A stretch of DNA of 64,000 nucleotides from assembly GCA_002500745.1 (NCBI GenBank), contig DLST01000018.1, positions 467,227-531,226 of the forward strand. The letters are read 5' to 3'. The position numbers were made by a program, and so were the translations under genes. The notes beneath the pieces are model-generated. The model was not told where the DNA came from, did no database searches, and worked only from the letters and a program-made list of their open reading frames with translations. Positions 17,484 to 28,089 of this stretch are shown here, piece after piece; position 1 is the stretch's first letter, and each line of letters begins with the position of its first letter. Origin of the DNA: Sphingobacterium sp. UBA7855 (GTDB lineage: Bacteria; Bacteroidota; Bacteroidia; Sphingobacteriales; Sphingobacteriaceae).

Positions 17484-19064
17484 TTAATTATCTTTTGTTA
17501 CAAACCAGGTAGGTTTGGTGACATAATATGGATCCAAGGCTCCCCACTTATCCAACTCTTTTGCATTCCACGCATATTCCGAGTTATAACGGGGACGCAC
17601 CCTATAACAGTAAGCCTGATATTGCAAGCCCGAGCCGCTAAGTGACTGATACTGCTTAAAAATATTCGTATCGTAATTATACTTGCGCAGATCACACCAC
17701 TGTTCCAATCCGCCCCAGCCCCATTGTACAATATATTTCTGTCCCATAATATCGGAAAGCATCAGATCAGCCGAAGTCTGCGGAATTTCACTACTCGTCA
17801 AATATGCCTTGATCTGCGTTTCACTGATGGCAGTTTCAGCATTGGTATTGATATACTTGTTCACAAAAGTCATATGCGAGCGAATTGCATTCAGATAAGC
17901 TTCATAGGCCTCAGGAAGCGATCCCTTAATAAAAAGAGCCTCCGACTTAACCAATTGCAGTTGTGCATACGTCATCAACGGAAAATCGACTTTGTCTCTA
18001 AAAATGAATTTTCCTTCGTACACACCACCCACAATCTTACCCAGAACCGAAGGTATAATTGTCGCCGAATTGGTTACATTTGGCAGAGACCCAGAAAAGA
18101 CCGTATCAGCTGTATTATCTAAATTTCTATTGATCATTCTCAAAAGGCGCGGGTCACTTGCGACACGTGAAGGCGCCGTTACGGTACCCCTTAGCCCTCC
18201 AGACAAATAACTTACAATAGGTTGACCGGCACGGCTATAGTACGTACTCGTATAAACTCCATACAACGGCCCGGCTACACTTGAGGTCTCGGCTTTATCG
18301 CCCAAAAACTTAACCGCCGCATCGTCATCATTTGATGCCAACGACTGATTCACGTAATAAAGAACAGAATCCGCATATTTTGATTTAAAATCAGGCTTAT
18401 TCACCAAATGGATATACTGAAGGGCGCGAATACCATAAACAAACTTACGCCATTTCCCCATATCGCCCCGAAAAAGATTGTCTCCTTTTTCTGAACTCAA
18501 ATTAGCACTATAATCGAGTGGACTCTTTTGATCCATATAATACAAAGCAGAATCACACCAAACTCTAACTTGCGCATAAACGTCTTTTTGATCGTCATAC
18601 TTAAAGCTAAGCTGATCGCGCAGGGCTTCTTTCATAATAACGGGACCATGATAATCGGTAAGCATTTGGTATCCCCAAGCCTTAACGGCATAACCTATTG
18701 CGGCATACTCATATTTCTCATTTTCCACCGCATCCCGGATCATATTAGCCAGGTTCCGCCCATGGTTAAAATAGACCATTCGCCACATCACTCCACCAAC
18801 ATCACTCTGTAGTCTAAATCCATGCCTTTCCCAAACTTTTGAAGCATCGTCAGCAGAAGCCCCCATAATGGACTGATTAAACTTATTCATAATGGTCTGA
18901 TCCTGCGCATAACCGTTTGCCATATGAAATATAATGGGAGCCAACAAAATCTCGGCCTTAGCATTTTGTGGATAAGATGGATTATCATTGATATCCATAA
19001 ATTTTTTACAACCTGTCATTATCAAAGTCAATAACAACAAAGCCGTGACTATTTTTGCTTTCAT
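17484..19064 (-). CDS. SusD/RagB-like lipoprotein (SusD-like_2 type)
   Basis: The start at 19062-19064 is chosen because it opens a lipoprotein signal, MKAKIVTALLLLTLIMTGC, with the Cys at residue 19, and lies 4 bp after the SusC stop; an in-frame ATG at 19124 would add 20 residues of coding overlap with SusC and hide the signal. The mature 526-residue protein begins KKFMDINDNPSYP, typical of the SusD-like_2 group. Later blocks are VKAWGYQMLTDYHGPVIMKEAL and, at the end, YIVQWGWGGLEQWCDLRKYNY. It partners the SusC at 19069-22146 as the second transport pair. Confidence 0.94.
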   Translation of the reverse strand: MKAKIVTALLLLTLIMTGCKKFMDINDNPSYPQNAKAEILLAPIIFHMANGYAQDQTIMNKFNQSIMGASADDASKVWERHGFRLQSDVGGVMWRMVYFNHGRNLANMIRDAVENEKYEYAAIGYAVKAWGYQMLTDYHGPVIMKEALRDQLSFKYDDQKDVYAQVRVWCDSALYYMDQKSPLDYSANLSSEKGDNLFRGDMGKWRKFVYGIRALQYIHLVNKPDFKSKYADSVLYYVNQSLASNDDDAAVKFLGDKAETSSVAGPLYGVYTSTYYSRAGQPIVSYLSGGLRGTVTAPSRVASDPRLLRMINRNLDNTADTVFSGSLPNVTNSATIIPSVLGKIVGGVYEGKFIFRDKVDFPLMTYAQLQLVKSEALFIKGSLPEAYEAYLNAIRSHMTFVNKYINTNAETAISETQIKAYLTSSEIPQTSADLMLSDIMGQKYIVQWGWGGLEQWCDLRKYNYDTNIFKQYQSLSGSGLQYQAYCYRVRPRYNSEYAWNAKELDKWGALDPYYVTKPTWFVTKDN

Positions 19065-19068
19065 AATT

Positions 19069-22000
19069 TTATAATTGTAGGTTAACGCCAAGGTTGAAGC
19101 CCTTCGGTCTGGCCATATTACCAAAATCTATTCCATATCCTCCAATGCCACCTATACCGGTTGTATTCGAATTACTTTCGGGATCCAATCCAGTATAATT
19201 TGTAAACATAACGAGGTCAGTAGCTGTAAAAAAGGCCTTTAGTGAAGACCGTTCACCTAAGAACCGTGTCAGTCTTTTTGGCAACCGATAACTTAACGTA
19301 ATATCACGCAGTCTCATTGTGTAGATATTCCGCTCCACGAACATACCCGGCTCGATATTGGTAAAATAATAAGCGGAGGAAGTATATGGTGTTACCGCAA
19401 TATGGTTGATTGTAGGATTTTCCGAATTCTCCAATCCATCCTTCAAAACACCCCTTATCACCCGTGGATCTTCTCGATTTAGCGTTTTCGTTGACATGCC
19501 CAGCGTATACATATTATAATCCAATCCGTTTAACACATCGCCACCTTTACGCCAGTCCCACAAAAATGTCAGGTACCAATCTTTATAATTGAACTTGTTA
19601 ACCATCCCCAGCGTAAACTTCGGCAGGCGGTCGGCAATCGGGTAATAGCGGTCTGTCCCAGCGACCGGCAAACCAGTTGCCGGATCGATCAGTACGTCGC
19701 CTTTCGTATTCCGCATAAACTGCGTTCCCGAAAGAGCACCCATACTATAACCAGGCAATACCGCCGAGCGCACCCCGCTGAGCAGCCAAGTATCCGAATC
19801 ATACAATTCCGGCAAATCTTCAGCCAGCGACAACACACGGCCTTTATATTGGGTAAAGTTGAAGACAAGGTTCCAGTTGAAATTCTTCTTGACAATGGGA
19901 TTGAATATTGCCTGAACCTCGGTACCCACATTTTTCACTTTACCTCCGTTCATCATTTTTAAAACAAAGCCAGAACCATAACTCAGTCGGGGCAAAATAA
20001 TCTGTCCATCACTCAGCCTGGAGAAATAACTAAAATCAAAAGAAACAAACTTTTTAAACAAAGAAAATTCTATTCCAGCCTCAAGCTCATTCGTCATTTC
20101 AGCAACGAGTTTATCATTTCCTCCGTTGAAACCATAAGCATATCCACCGCCTGTAGAATATTGAGGCTCATAGTTGGATTTGATAAAATAAGAGCGAAGT
20201 GGCCCTTTACCTGTTTTACCTGCTGAAAATCTAATTTTCCCATCTGAAATCACATCCGAGACTGCCTCAATTGGATTCAAGTCTGTAAAATTAAAGGCCA
20301 AAGACCCCGAAGGATATGAGAAATAGGGATCATTCGGCATTAAACGTGAGGTCCCATCCAAACGTCCAGATAAGGTCAGATACAGCAAAGTTTTATACCC
20401 TAACACAGCCTGACCAAAGAATCCGATAGAACGGTAGTTGTTGATGATATTTTTTGCCAGACGCGTCGAGGCATAGGTATTATTGATGCTGTAGAAATTT
20501 GGATCAAAAAAATTAGTTCCGTACTGCGAATCCGTAATTGAGCTTTGATCGCGGATTTCACCACCTAAAAACGCACTGATTGAATAATCACCAAAAGTTT
20601 TATTGACAGAAAAACGGGCATTACCGTACAGAATACGCGTATTATTTTGATAAGTACTATACTTACCACCCGTAGGTGAAGTGGAGGAACCCGAGCCGGA
20701 ATAGGACTGCGGATGATAAACGCTTTCACCTTTTGTGTTGGAATAATCTATCCCCACAACACCTTCAAATCTGAGCCAGGATAATGGCTTATAGGTAAAA
20801 TTTGAAGAAGCCAGCGTACGGTTGGTTTTATCGTTGGCAATGTTCCGATACACATCCCAAAAAGGATTATCCAGTTCATTATAAATATCCTTGGTATTTA
20901 ACACACGATTGCCTTTTTCATCGATCCAATTCCGGACATCATATAAAGGATTAAAGCGCATCAGTGTCATCAAATAACCTGTAGTTCCTTTTCTTGCTTT
21001 ATCATTGTCCGAGAAGATAAAGTTGAACGAAGTATTCAGTTCAAATTTATTTGAAAATTTAGCAGTAGAATTTAATCGCGAAGAGAAACGCGTGTATCGT
21101 GTATTGGGAACGATACCCGTATTATCATTATATTCATTTGACCAGCGATAGCTTAGATTTTCATTACCACCATTAAAGGTTAAGTTATGCTTTTGATTAT
21201 ATCCATTACGAAAGAAATTTTTCACATTATCTTTATTCAACTGCATATCCTCCTTGTATTTTGGACCTAATGCGTAGGAAGATGTACCATCATAATTGCC
21301 ATTCAACCCTTGCATGTAGGTATACTGCCGTTCAGGAAATTTATTCACAAACTCCATTCTTCCCGAATAGCTATAATCAACCCCAAATCTACCGCTCTTA
21401 GCTTTCTTTGTTGTGATAATGATTGCACCTCCAGCGCCTGAGCTCCCATATAATGCTGTTGCCTCTGGCCCCTTCATCACAACATAAGTTTCAATATCCG
21501 AAGGGTTAATATCCAGTGCCCGATTGGAATAATCCAGATCCCGATTGGCTCCATTCATTGCTAGGTCATTTTCATTGACTGTTGAATTGTTAATCGGCAC
21601 TCCATCGACAACAATCAATGCATTATTATCCCCCGAAATAGAGGCAAAACCCCGAAGCACGATTTGAGCCGAGGCACCGGGCATACCCGACGTACTGTTA
21701 ATGGACAAGCCCGGTACACGTCCTTGCAAGCCTTGAAAAAAACCTTCCCGCTGTGTGTCCGAGACATCTTCTCCGCTGACTTTCGGGGTAGAATAGCCCA
21801 AGGATTTTTTTGACCGCTCAATACCCATGGCTGTTACCACAACTTCATCTAGGGAGGCATTATTCTCTTGGAGAACAACATTAATAACAGACCGGCCATT
21901 TACCGCAACTTCCTGCGATTGATACCCCACATATCTGAATACCAAAGACGCGCCTTCAGAAACTGTTATCTTGTAATTACCCTGACTATTCGTCGCTGCC

Positions 22001-22146
22001 TGACCTCCTTTTCCAGTCTCCCGCACGGTCACTCCAGCCAAACCGGCGCCGCTCGCACTGGTCACTCTGCCGGCAATATTTTTTTGTGCTAGGGCAGCAC
22101 CACAAAAACATAGCAAACCCAAAAAAATGAGCAAACTCCTTTTCAT
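19069..22146 (-). CDS. SusC/RagA-family TonB-dependent transporter
   Basis: 1025 residues: signal peptide (1-20, ALAQ), carboxypeptidase-regulatory-like domain (about 22-98, IAGRVTSASGAGLAGVTV), TonB-box/linker LDEVVVTAMGIERSKKSLGY, plug with SDTQREGFFQGLQGRVPGL, ALIVVDGVPINN and VVMKGPEATALYGSSGAGGAI, then the barrel ending LGVNLQL. The AMGIERSKKSLGY group forms one of the common SusC subfamilies and pairs with SusD-like_2 proteins, as here. It begins a four-gene operon (SusC, SusD, DUF4397, NAGPA-type) ended by the hairpin at 15599-15639. Confidence 0.96.
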   Translation of the reverse strand: MKRSLLIFLGLLCFCGAALAQKNIAGRVTSASGAGLAGVTVRETGKGGQAATNSQGNYKITVSEGASLVFRYVGYQSQEVAVNGRSVINVVLQENNASLDEVVVTAMGIERSKKSLGYSTPKVSGEDVSDTQREGFFQGLQGRVPGLSINSTSGMPGASAQIVLRGFASISGDNNALIVVDGVPINNSTVNENDLAMNGANRDLDYSNRALDINPSDIETYVVMKGPEATALYGSSGAGGAIIITTKKAKSGRFGVDYSYSGRMEFVNKFPERQYTYMQGLNGNYDGTSSYALGPKYKEDMQLNKDNVKNFFRNGYNQKHNLTFNGGNENLSYRWSNEYNDNTGIVPNTRYTRFSSRLNSTAKFSNKFELNTSFNFIFSDNDKARKGTTGYLMTLMRFNPLYDVRNWIDEKGNRVLNTKDIYNELDNPFWDVYRNIANDKTNRTLASSNFTYKPLSWLRFEGVVGIDYSNTKGESVYHPQSYSGSGSSTSPTGGKYSTYQNNTRILYGNARFSVNKTFGDYSISAFLGGEIRDQSSITDSQYGTNFFDPNFYSINNTYASTRLAKNIINNYRSIGFFGQAVLGYKTLLYLTLSGRLDGTSRLMPNDPYFSYPSGSLAFNFTDLNPIEAVSDVISDGKIRFSAGKTGKGPLRSYFIKSNYEPQYSTGGGYAYGFNGGNDKLVAEMTNELEAGIEFSLFKKFVSFDFSYFSRLSDGQIILPRLSYGSGFVLKMMNGGKVKNVGTEVQAIFNPIVKKNFNWNLVFNFTQYKGRVLSLAEDLPELYDSDTWLLSGVRSAVLPGYSMGALSGTQFMRNTKGDVLIDPATGLPVAGTDRYYPIADRLPKFTLGMVNKFNYKDWYLTFLWDWRKGGDVLNGLDYNMYTLGMSTKTLNREDPRVIRGVLKDGLENSENPTINHIAVTPYTSSAYYFTNIEPGMFVERNIYTMRLRDITLSYRLPKRLTRFLGERSSLKAFFTATDLVMFTNYTGLDPESNSNTTGIGGIGGYGIDFGNMARPKGFNLGVNLQL

Positions 22147-22530
22147 AATTTTAAATTTTAATTCATAATATCAATTTGGTTTTAAATAGGTTGCACCGTA
22201 ACCTAGTACGGTAACAAAACGCAAAATACGCACATTATTTTTTCATAAGCAGCTGCTATTTTTAGGTAACAATATTGGTTTGTTCTTCTTTTCACCTCTA
22301 ATATAGCACAAAAATGCAGAACATAAGTTATTATTTTCATTTTGTTCGCATAAAGTCAAGCAGATAACTCATAAAAACGAATAACAAAGCAACAAAAAAG
22401 ACAATTCGGAAAAGCATCAGCAGCAGATTATTACTATTTCGCGAATTTAAACACAAAAGCACGAATAATAGTAGCAGCACCACTAAGTAACAAAACGCAA
22501 CAAGTGGCAATATATAAAAACACTCAAAAC
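22147..22530. promoter_or_regulatory. Intergenic region upstream of the second SusC operon
   Basis: No gene is seen. CATAAAAACG at 22370-22379 matches the GCGTTTTTATGCA motif on the minus strand in 10 consecutive bases, and TTCGCATAAAG lies just before it (22345-22355). ACCGTA/TACGGT at about 22187-22204 forms a small hairpin close to the gene. No exact TAnnTTTG box was found on the minus strand. Confidence 0.35.
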
Positions 22531-22557
22531 GAAAAAAGAGACTAGGGTAGTCTCTTT
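22531..22557 (-). terminator. Terminator overlapping the amidase stop codon
   Basis: AAAGAGACTA (22535-22544) pairs with TAGTCTCTTT (22548-22557) over a 3-base loop, and the minus strand continues in a T-run. The stop codon of the amidase gene lies inside the stem. Confidence 0.85.
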
Positions 22558-23189
22558 AATTTTAAATCATTCAGCTCGGATCTCAATTCATTCATGAATT
22601 TATCGCCCGGATCGTCTTTACCTGTAATATAATTTGGATCTGTCTCTTTCCACCAACTTGTTTTTTTGAAACGCTGATATTCATGGTGGCCCAATACAAA
22701 TTCTATCGGGTATTTTTTGCTGAGATAGCGAATTAGTTCTTCATTAGCTTTCAGTTGCGCATGCGTTAGTGGATGTTCGCGGCTGCCGATATTCTCGATA
22801 CCGATCGCACAATAGTTGAGTCCTATAGTATGTCGCGCAAAGATAGAATCGGGCAAAAATTGGTAAATAGTGCCATCACGATCAATGACGAATTGGGAAG
22901 ATACATTCAAAGCACTTGCTTTGGTCAGTTCAGGTCTTCCCGGCAGTTTCACCGGATTGAAAGTGTTGAACGTTGCTTTCACACTATTGTTTGCAGTCCA
23001 GTGCACGACAACCATTTTAGGATGAATAATCGGGGCTGACTGGGTCAGACCATGTCTATATTTTAAATAATCCAAGGAAAGCTGTATTCGTTCCTCATTC
23101 CAAGTAACTGGTTTCTGAATAATCTTGGGAGATTGGGCGAACAACATCGTCGCCAAAAGGCAATTAACAACTAACAGAATAGATTTCAT
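22542..23189 (-). CDS. N-acetylmuramoyl-L-alanine amidase (Amidase_2, zinc type)
   Basis: This exported 215-residue enzyme (signal peptide 1-18, LLATMLFAQ) cuts the amide bond between MurNAc and L-alanine, freeing stem peptides from peptidoglycan. It has the T7-lysozyme/AmpD fold: zinc ligands H63 (VVHWTA), H168 or H169 (LGHHEY) and D196 (KDDPGDKF), with E132 in the conserved AIGIENIG strand. It lies 102 bp after the first SusC/SusD pair and a terminator-like hairpin stands between, so it may be transcribed separately or by read-through. Peptide removal would create the peptide-free glycan on which NamZ and DigH-type glycosidases act. Confidence 0.93.
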   Translation of the reverse strand: MKSILLVVNCLLATMLFAQSPKIIQKPVTWNEERIQLSLDYLKYRHGLTQSAPIIHPKMVVVHWTANNSVKATFNTFNPVKLPGRPELTKASALNVSSQFVIDRDGTIYQFLPDSIFARHTIGLNYCAIGIENIGSREHPLTHAQLKANEELIRYLSKKYPIEFVLGHHEYQRFKKTSWWKETDPNYITGKDDPGDKFMNELRSELNDLKLKRLP

Positions 23190-23236
23190 TATACAAATCT
23201 AACAAATTAAAAATTTAGGCCAGTAATCATGCTATT

Positions 23237-23269
23237 GAAAAAGGCCTGAAGGATATACCTTCAAGCCTT
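23237..23269 (-). terminator. Terminator between SusD and amidase genes
   Basis: AAGGCCTGAAGG (23241-23252) pairs with CCTTCAAGCCTT (23258-23269) with one G-U pair, and five T follow on the minus strand. It starts 22 bp past the SusD stop. Confidence 0.8.
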
Positions 23270-23291
23270 AAAATAATATCAGTATATACAC

Positions 23292-24929
23292 TTACTTTTT
23301 ATCCCAAAATACGGGTTTAGTGATATATGTTGGCGAACCCGCATCGGGATCGGCCTTTTTCACTTGGTCAAGATTATAGCTGTTTTCGTAAGAAGCTATT
23401 GCAAATCTCCTTGGCCAATCAGTTGGATTAGGAAAAGAATTTGCAAAAACATGACTAGGACGATTGAAACCTTTATAGATACCGATTGTCTCGTTATAAT
23501 TACCAGACGCATCGGTGCAAAAATCCATTCTACGCAAGTCTGCCCATTGCTCTTGCGAATAAGAAAGCGCTATATATTTTTGAATCATAATTTGGCTTAA
23601 CGTCAGCTTGGAAGCATCCTGAACAACAGATGTACTCTCCAAGAACTTTGTCAGATCTCCACTAGCCACTCCCATTATTTCCATATGAATTTTAATTCCA
23701 TCTTTATACGCCTGGAGAGCCAGAGCAAGCTGTCCTTTTTTGAAACGTATCTCTGCTTCTATAAATTTCATTTCGGCACCAGTTAACAATAAACCTTTTC
23801 CTCCTTTTCGCGTATACCATGTTCCGGTTGACAAAACACGTCCAGTAGAAGCCGCTGTATTGCTTCGTAAGGATACATAGACAGAATCAGCATGGGAAAA
23901 CTGATTATTTTTTTCGTTGAAAGTCACTGCTACAGGACCTGTAGCGGGTAAAGAAGATTGCATATCCACTACTTTTGAACGCACCATTACTCCTTTACCA
24001 TTATCCATACTAGGAACCAATAGATCCAGGCGAGGGTCTACCATATTATTCCCTCCTGTAGGAGCACCTGTATAATTATTGGTGATATAGTCGTAATACA
24101 GTTTCGTTATTCTTGCAGTAGTACCGGTATTAGCCCATTGCAGTGCAGCTTTAGAATTATCACTGACATCTTTACCTTCATCCACATACTGATACGTTGT
24201 ACCATCAATACTTGAAGAAGGAGCCTTAGCCAATAAAGACAGAATTTCATCCGGATTATAATTTGCCTTTTTACTATAATGGTTTAAAAAACGTGCCTTT
24301 AGACCATAGGCCAATTTTATCCACTTTTGTACATCACCACCGTTATAGGTATCGCCTTCTTTCAAAGAGGGTGCATACTGATCTTGTGCTTTACTAAGAT
24401 CTAAAATTGCTTCATCAAGTAGTGGCAACACTTTCCCATAGATATATTCTCCGTCATCAAACTTAGGGGTAAGAATATCTTTATTATCAAATTCATCATA
24501 AGGCAAAATTCCATAACAGTCGACCATATATCCAAAGCCCCATGCCTTTATAATCTTACCAACACCCACATAATGATTTGCGCCAACCTTATCGGCGGCA
24601 TCAATCATCGGCTGAATATTTACAGCAGTATTGACATACCAAGCTTGCCACGGCCATCCCACGGCGGCATTGGTCAAATTCCATCTTGTCAAATTCCAGT
24701 TATTGCTATTTGCATTTACCACAGCCAGTTGCTGTGTAATAAAAGAAGCCCTTGTGCCGGCGCTTTCATACCCATCAGCAAATTGAGCCAGTATAGGGGG
24801 CAAACGCTGCACAGCTGTCGGAACAGTCGTATTCGCCGAATTAGGGTTTTCATTTACATCAAGCCATTTGCTACACGAACCCAAAGCGAGTGTTGAGGCT
24901 GCAGCTACTATATAAATAAACTTTTTCAT
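23292..24929 (-). CDS. SusD/RagB-like lipoprotein (SusD-like_2 type)
   Basis: A 545-residue lipoprotein with lipobox LALGSC (Cys near 19) followed by SKWLDVNENPNSA, the SusD-like_2 N-terminus. Conserved blocks include VGKIIKAWGFGYMVDCYGILPYDE in the first third and MIQKYIALSYSQEQWADLRRMDF near the end. It is separated by only 3 bp from the SusC gene before it. Pairing with that SusC makes the first of the three transport pairs in this locus. The substrate cannot be read from the protein. Confidence 0.94.
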   Translation of the reverse strand: MKKFIYIVAAASTLALGSCSKWLDVNENPNSANTTVPTAVQRLPPILAQFADGYESAGTRASFITQQLAVVNANSNNWNLTRWNLTNAAVGWPWQAWYVNTAVNIQPMIDAADKVGANHYVGVGKIIKAWGFGYMVDCYGILPYDEFDNKDILTPKFDDGEYIYGKVLPLLDEAILDLSKAQDQYAPSLKEGDTYNGGDVQKWIKLAYGLKARFLNHYSKKANYNPDEILSLLAKAPSSSIDGTTYQYVDEGKDVSDNSKAALQWANTGTTARITKLYYDYITNNYTGAPTGGNNMVDPRLDLLVPSMDNGKGVMVRSKVVDMQSSLPATGPVAVTFNEKNNQFSHADSVYVSLRSNTAASTGRVLSTGTWYTRKGGKGLLLTGAEMKFIEAEIRFKKGQLALALQAYKDGIKIHMEIMGVASGDLTKFLESTSVVQDASKLTLSQIMIQKYIALSYSQEQWADLRRMDFCTDASGNYNETIGIYKGFNRPSHVFANSFPNPTDWPRRFAIASYENSYNLDQVKKADPDAGSPTYITKPVFWDKK

Positions 24930-24932
24930 TTT

Positions 24933-27900
24933 TTAAAACTTTAGATTTAAACCAAAGGTTACTCCAGCAGTTGCCGGTACACCAGCATAATCCACACCTA
25001 CAGAACCAGAACCAATCACGCCTGCTCCAGCAGCACTCACCTCAGGATCCATACCAGAATAATTTGTCCACAACCAGAGATTTGTTCCTGTCGCTGTGAC
25101 TGATGCCGCTTTAAATATTTTAGAACGCTTCAAAAAATCAGGAGGCAAGCTATACGTCAAACTTAAGGAACGGAGACGCAACCAATTTACAGTTTCAACG
25201 AAATGAGGTGTATGCAAGGCATAAATATCTCGATAATACTCCTCTGTTGCAACAACTTCCTTAGTAATCATTTCATATGCTTTCGTCTCTGGATTAAGCG
25301 CCATGCCTGTAAAGGAAAGTTTATCACCTCTGTTTTCCGTTACTTTACTTAAGCCATTATAGGCCAAAAGATACTCTGTGCCATTTAAGATATCTCCACC
25401 TTTTCTAAAATCAAATAAGAATGATAGCTCCCAGTTTTTATAGACAAAAGTATTATTTAGACCACCAAGGAAACTCGGTTCTCTATTACCAATAGGCTTT
25501 GTCGCATCTGTCGATGTCAATGGGTATCCTGTTTTCCAATCCAACAACAAATTCCCGTCAGCATCGCGTTGCCAGGTTGAACCACTTATACCCATGAAAT
25601 TTCCATTGCCAAAAGAAGCCGCTTTTCCATTTCCTACCTGCACGTCAGTAACATACAGAATGGGTAGAGAAGCTGGCAATGATTTCACCACGCCTTTGTT
25701 ATGAGAGAAATTCAAAGCCAAATCCCATCTAAAATCTTCTTTTTTAATTGGAGAGGTATTAATAGACACCTCTATTCCCTTATTTTCAATCTCGCCCGTA
25801 TTGACAAAACTTAATATATATCCTGTTGCATTTGAAACACGAGGTTGCAAGATTTGATCTTTAGAATTGTTTTTATAATACGTAAATTCTAAACCTAACT
25901 TGTTTTTGAATAACTTCAGATCAGTACCAACTTCAAAAGAGGTCGTTGTCTCAGGTTTCAATTGATCATTACCCCTCGTCCAATAATTTCTAAACCCACC
26001 TCCAACGGTCAATTGAGGTTCAAACAAATAGGTTGCTGTTTGATAAGCAGGCGCATCTTTACCGACCTGTGCCCATGAAGCTCGCAACTTACCATAATTC
26101 AAAATATCGCTTTTCTCCATGAGTTCCGTGAAGATTAAACTCCCAGAAAATGAAGGATAAAAGAAAGAACGATTTTGTATCGGCAAGGTAGAAGACCAAT
26201 CATTACGACCTGTAGCACTTAGGAATAATAGGTTTTTATAACCGATACGCAAATCCCCATAGACACCTAGCAATCTTTTTTTGGTGATGGATTCATTGAA
26301 ATACTTATTCTTTGCATCCGCATTGTTTATGCTTTCAAAATTCGGAATAGAGAATTTCTCGGCACGCATGGAATTTGCTTGAAGATATGTATCCTCAGCT
26401 GTTGTCCCCAATAAGAAATTGACATCCCAATCCTGTTTAAATTGCTTATGGAAATTCAACATAAAATTGGAATTGATGTAATTATATTGACGAATATTTT
26501 CCGAAAGCATACCATTTTGCCAGGCCTCCTTTACCGCAGAGCCAGGCGTTATAATTGATCTGAAATTCGTAGTGTAATTATCAACACCTAACTTGTAAGT
26601 TGCATCTAACCAATCCGTAATCTTCACATTCGTATATACATTCCCTAGAAAACGGTTTGTCTTGTCATTTTGAGGGTTTTTATGGATTGTCCAATACGGA
26701 TTATCAACATTATCTTGAAGCGCCACGTTCGGTAGTAGTAAAATCTGTTTGCCACTAGGATCTATCCATTTTTTCATGTCCACATTGCGCGGAAAAGCTA
26801 GAATGGATTCCATATACCCCAACCCCGAACCTCCCCAAAGACCAGATCCAGTTAAGGTTTTCTGCGTGGTACTATGCGAGTAGGATGCGTTTGCGCCAAA
26901 TGTAAAAACACCTACTTTTTGTTCGCCATTAAATCGGAAAGTAGTACGTTTAAAATCGGTGGTCGGCACAATACCTGATTGGTCCAAATTCGAGCCAGAT
27001 AAATAAAAATTACCCTTTGCATTACCCCCTGACACATTAAATGAGTTATCAAAAGTTGTTGCATTTTGATAGAAGTCCCCTAAATTATCATAAACAGTTT
27101 CTCCAGGCTGAAAAGCATCTCCCCAAGACAGATACGTATTATCAGTAATCCTATTCCCTTTATAATTAGAACCCTGCTTAAATTTATCTTGTAACTTCGG
27201 CAGGCGATTTACCCAATTCACACCAAAGCGTGAATTTATTCCTATCGAAGTAGCCCCATCTTTCCCTTTTTTGGTGGTTACGACAATAGCACCCGCTGCC
27301 GCCCGCAATCCATACAGTGCCGCAGCCGCAGGCCCTTTCAAAACCGATATAGATTCAATATCCTCTGGATTTAAATCTAACGCACGATTACCATTCGTGG
27401 TGGAGATATTCGTATTGCCGTCAAAAGCGGAATTATCACCTTGGCCAGTGGAATTATCCATTGGCATACCATCGATAACAAATAAGGGTTGATTATCCCG
27501 TTCGAGGGAGGTACCGCCACGAATAACGATGGAAGCAGATGCTCCTGGCGCTCCTCCCGAATTGGTCACATTTACACCAGCAATCTTGCCATTTAATGAA
27601 TTGATTATATTCGGATTTTTATTCTTCATCAACTCATCCGATTTAATATCTTGGACAGCATAGCCCAGCGCCTTCTTTTCCTTCTTGATTCCCATTGCCG
27701 TCACAACAACTTCTTCGAGAGCTTCCTCACTACCAGAAAGTGCAACATTGATCGTCGCATTTGTGCCAACTAATTGTTGCCTTTCTTGAGAACCCACTGC
27801 TCTAAAAATTAAAATATCACCTGGTTCTGCACTGATCGTAAAACTGCCATCGGGCTTCGTTTGTGTACTGACAGCTTTACCTTTGATGCTCACAGTGACA

Positions 27901-28019
27901 TTGGCCATGTTACCTCCATCAGAAGCATTCGTCACTTTACCTGTTACAGTTTTGGTTTGCGCCCACAAGCTCGTTGACAGCATCACCCCTGAACAGAATA
28001 AGAGAAATTTTTTATTCAT
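24933..28019 (-). CDS. SusC/RagA-family TonB-dependent transporter
   Basis: 1028 residues: signal peptide (1-20, SLWAQ), carboxypeptidase-regulatory-like domain (about 23-100, VTGKVTNASDGGNMANVTV), linker LEEVVVTAMGIKKEKKALGY, plug with NIINSLNGKIAGVNV, PLFVIDGMPMDN and SVLKGPAAAALYGLRAAAGAI, then a barrel ending FGLNLKF. It is similar in type to the SusC at 19069-22146. It heads the operon, with a possible promoter at 28090-28120. Confidence 0.96.
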   Translation of the reverse strand: MNKKFLLFCSGVMLSTSLWAQTKTVTGKVTNASDGGNMANVTVSIKGKAVSTQTKPDGSFTISAEPGDILIFRAVGSQERQQLVGTNATINVALSGSEEALEEVVVTAMGIKKEKKALGYAVQDIKSDELMKNKNPNIINSLNGKIAGVNVTNSGGAPGASASIVIRGGTSLERDNQPLFVIDGMPMDNSTGQGDNSAFDGNTNISTTNGNRALDLNPEDIESISVLKGPAAAALYGLRAAAGAIVVTTKKGKDGATSIGINSRFGVNWVNRLPKLQDKFKQGSNYKGNRITDNTYLSWGDAFQPGETVYDNLGDFYQNATTFDNSFNVSGGNAKGNFYLSGSNLDQSGIVPTTDFKRTTFRFNGEQKVGVFTFGANASYSHSTTQKTLTGSGLWGGSGLGYMESILAFPRNVDMKKWIDPSGKQILLLPNVALQDNVDNPYWTIHKNPQNDKTNRFLGNVYTNVKITDWLDATYKLGVDNYTTNFRSIITPGSAVKEAWQNGMLSENIRQYNYINSNFMLNFHKQFKQDWDVNFLLGTTAEDTYLQANSMRAEKFSIPNFESINNADAKNKYFNESITKKRLLGVYGDLRIGYKNLLFLSATGRNDWSSTLPIQNRSFFYPSFSGSLIFTELMEKSDILNYGKLRASWAQVGKDAPAYQTATYLFEPQLTVGGGFRNYWTRGNDQLKPETTTSFEVGTDLKLFKNKLGLEFTYYKNNSKDQILQPRVSNATGYILSFVNTGEIENKGIEVSINTSPIKKEDFRWDLALNFSHNKGVVKSLPASLPILYVTDVQVGNGKAASFGNGNFMGISGSTWQRDADGNLLLDWKTGYPLTSTDATKPIGNREPSFLGGLNNTFVYKNWELSFLFDFRKGGDILNGTEYLLAYNGLSKVTENRGDKLSFTGMALNPETKAYEMITKEVVATEEYYRDIYALHTPHFVETVNWLRLRSLSLTYSLPPDFLKRSKIFKAASVTATGTNLWLWTNYSGMDPEVSAAGAGVIGSGSVGVDYAGVPATAGVTFGLNLKF

Positions 28020-28089
28020 GGTTTTTAGTTAGTTGTTAATAATTGCCCGTGACAGGAGGTTCCAGTCATCGGTTTCTTCAATTGCTACA

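Noticed and set aside
19065..19124. Longer SusD start overlapping the SusC stop
   Set aside because: It would hide the lipoprotein signal that begins at 19064.
27271..27492. Reading frame opposite to the SusC plug region
   Set aside because: It is a mirror frame caused by the biased composition of the conserved SusC gene; no homology or start signal.
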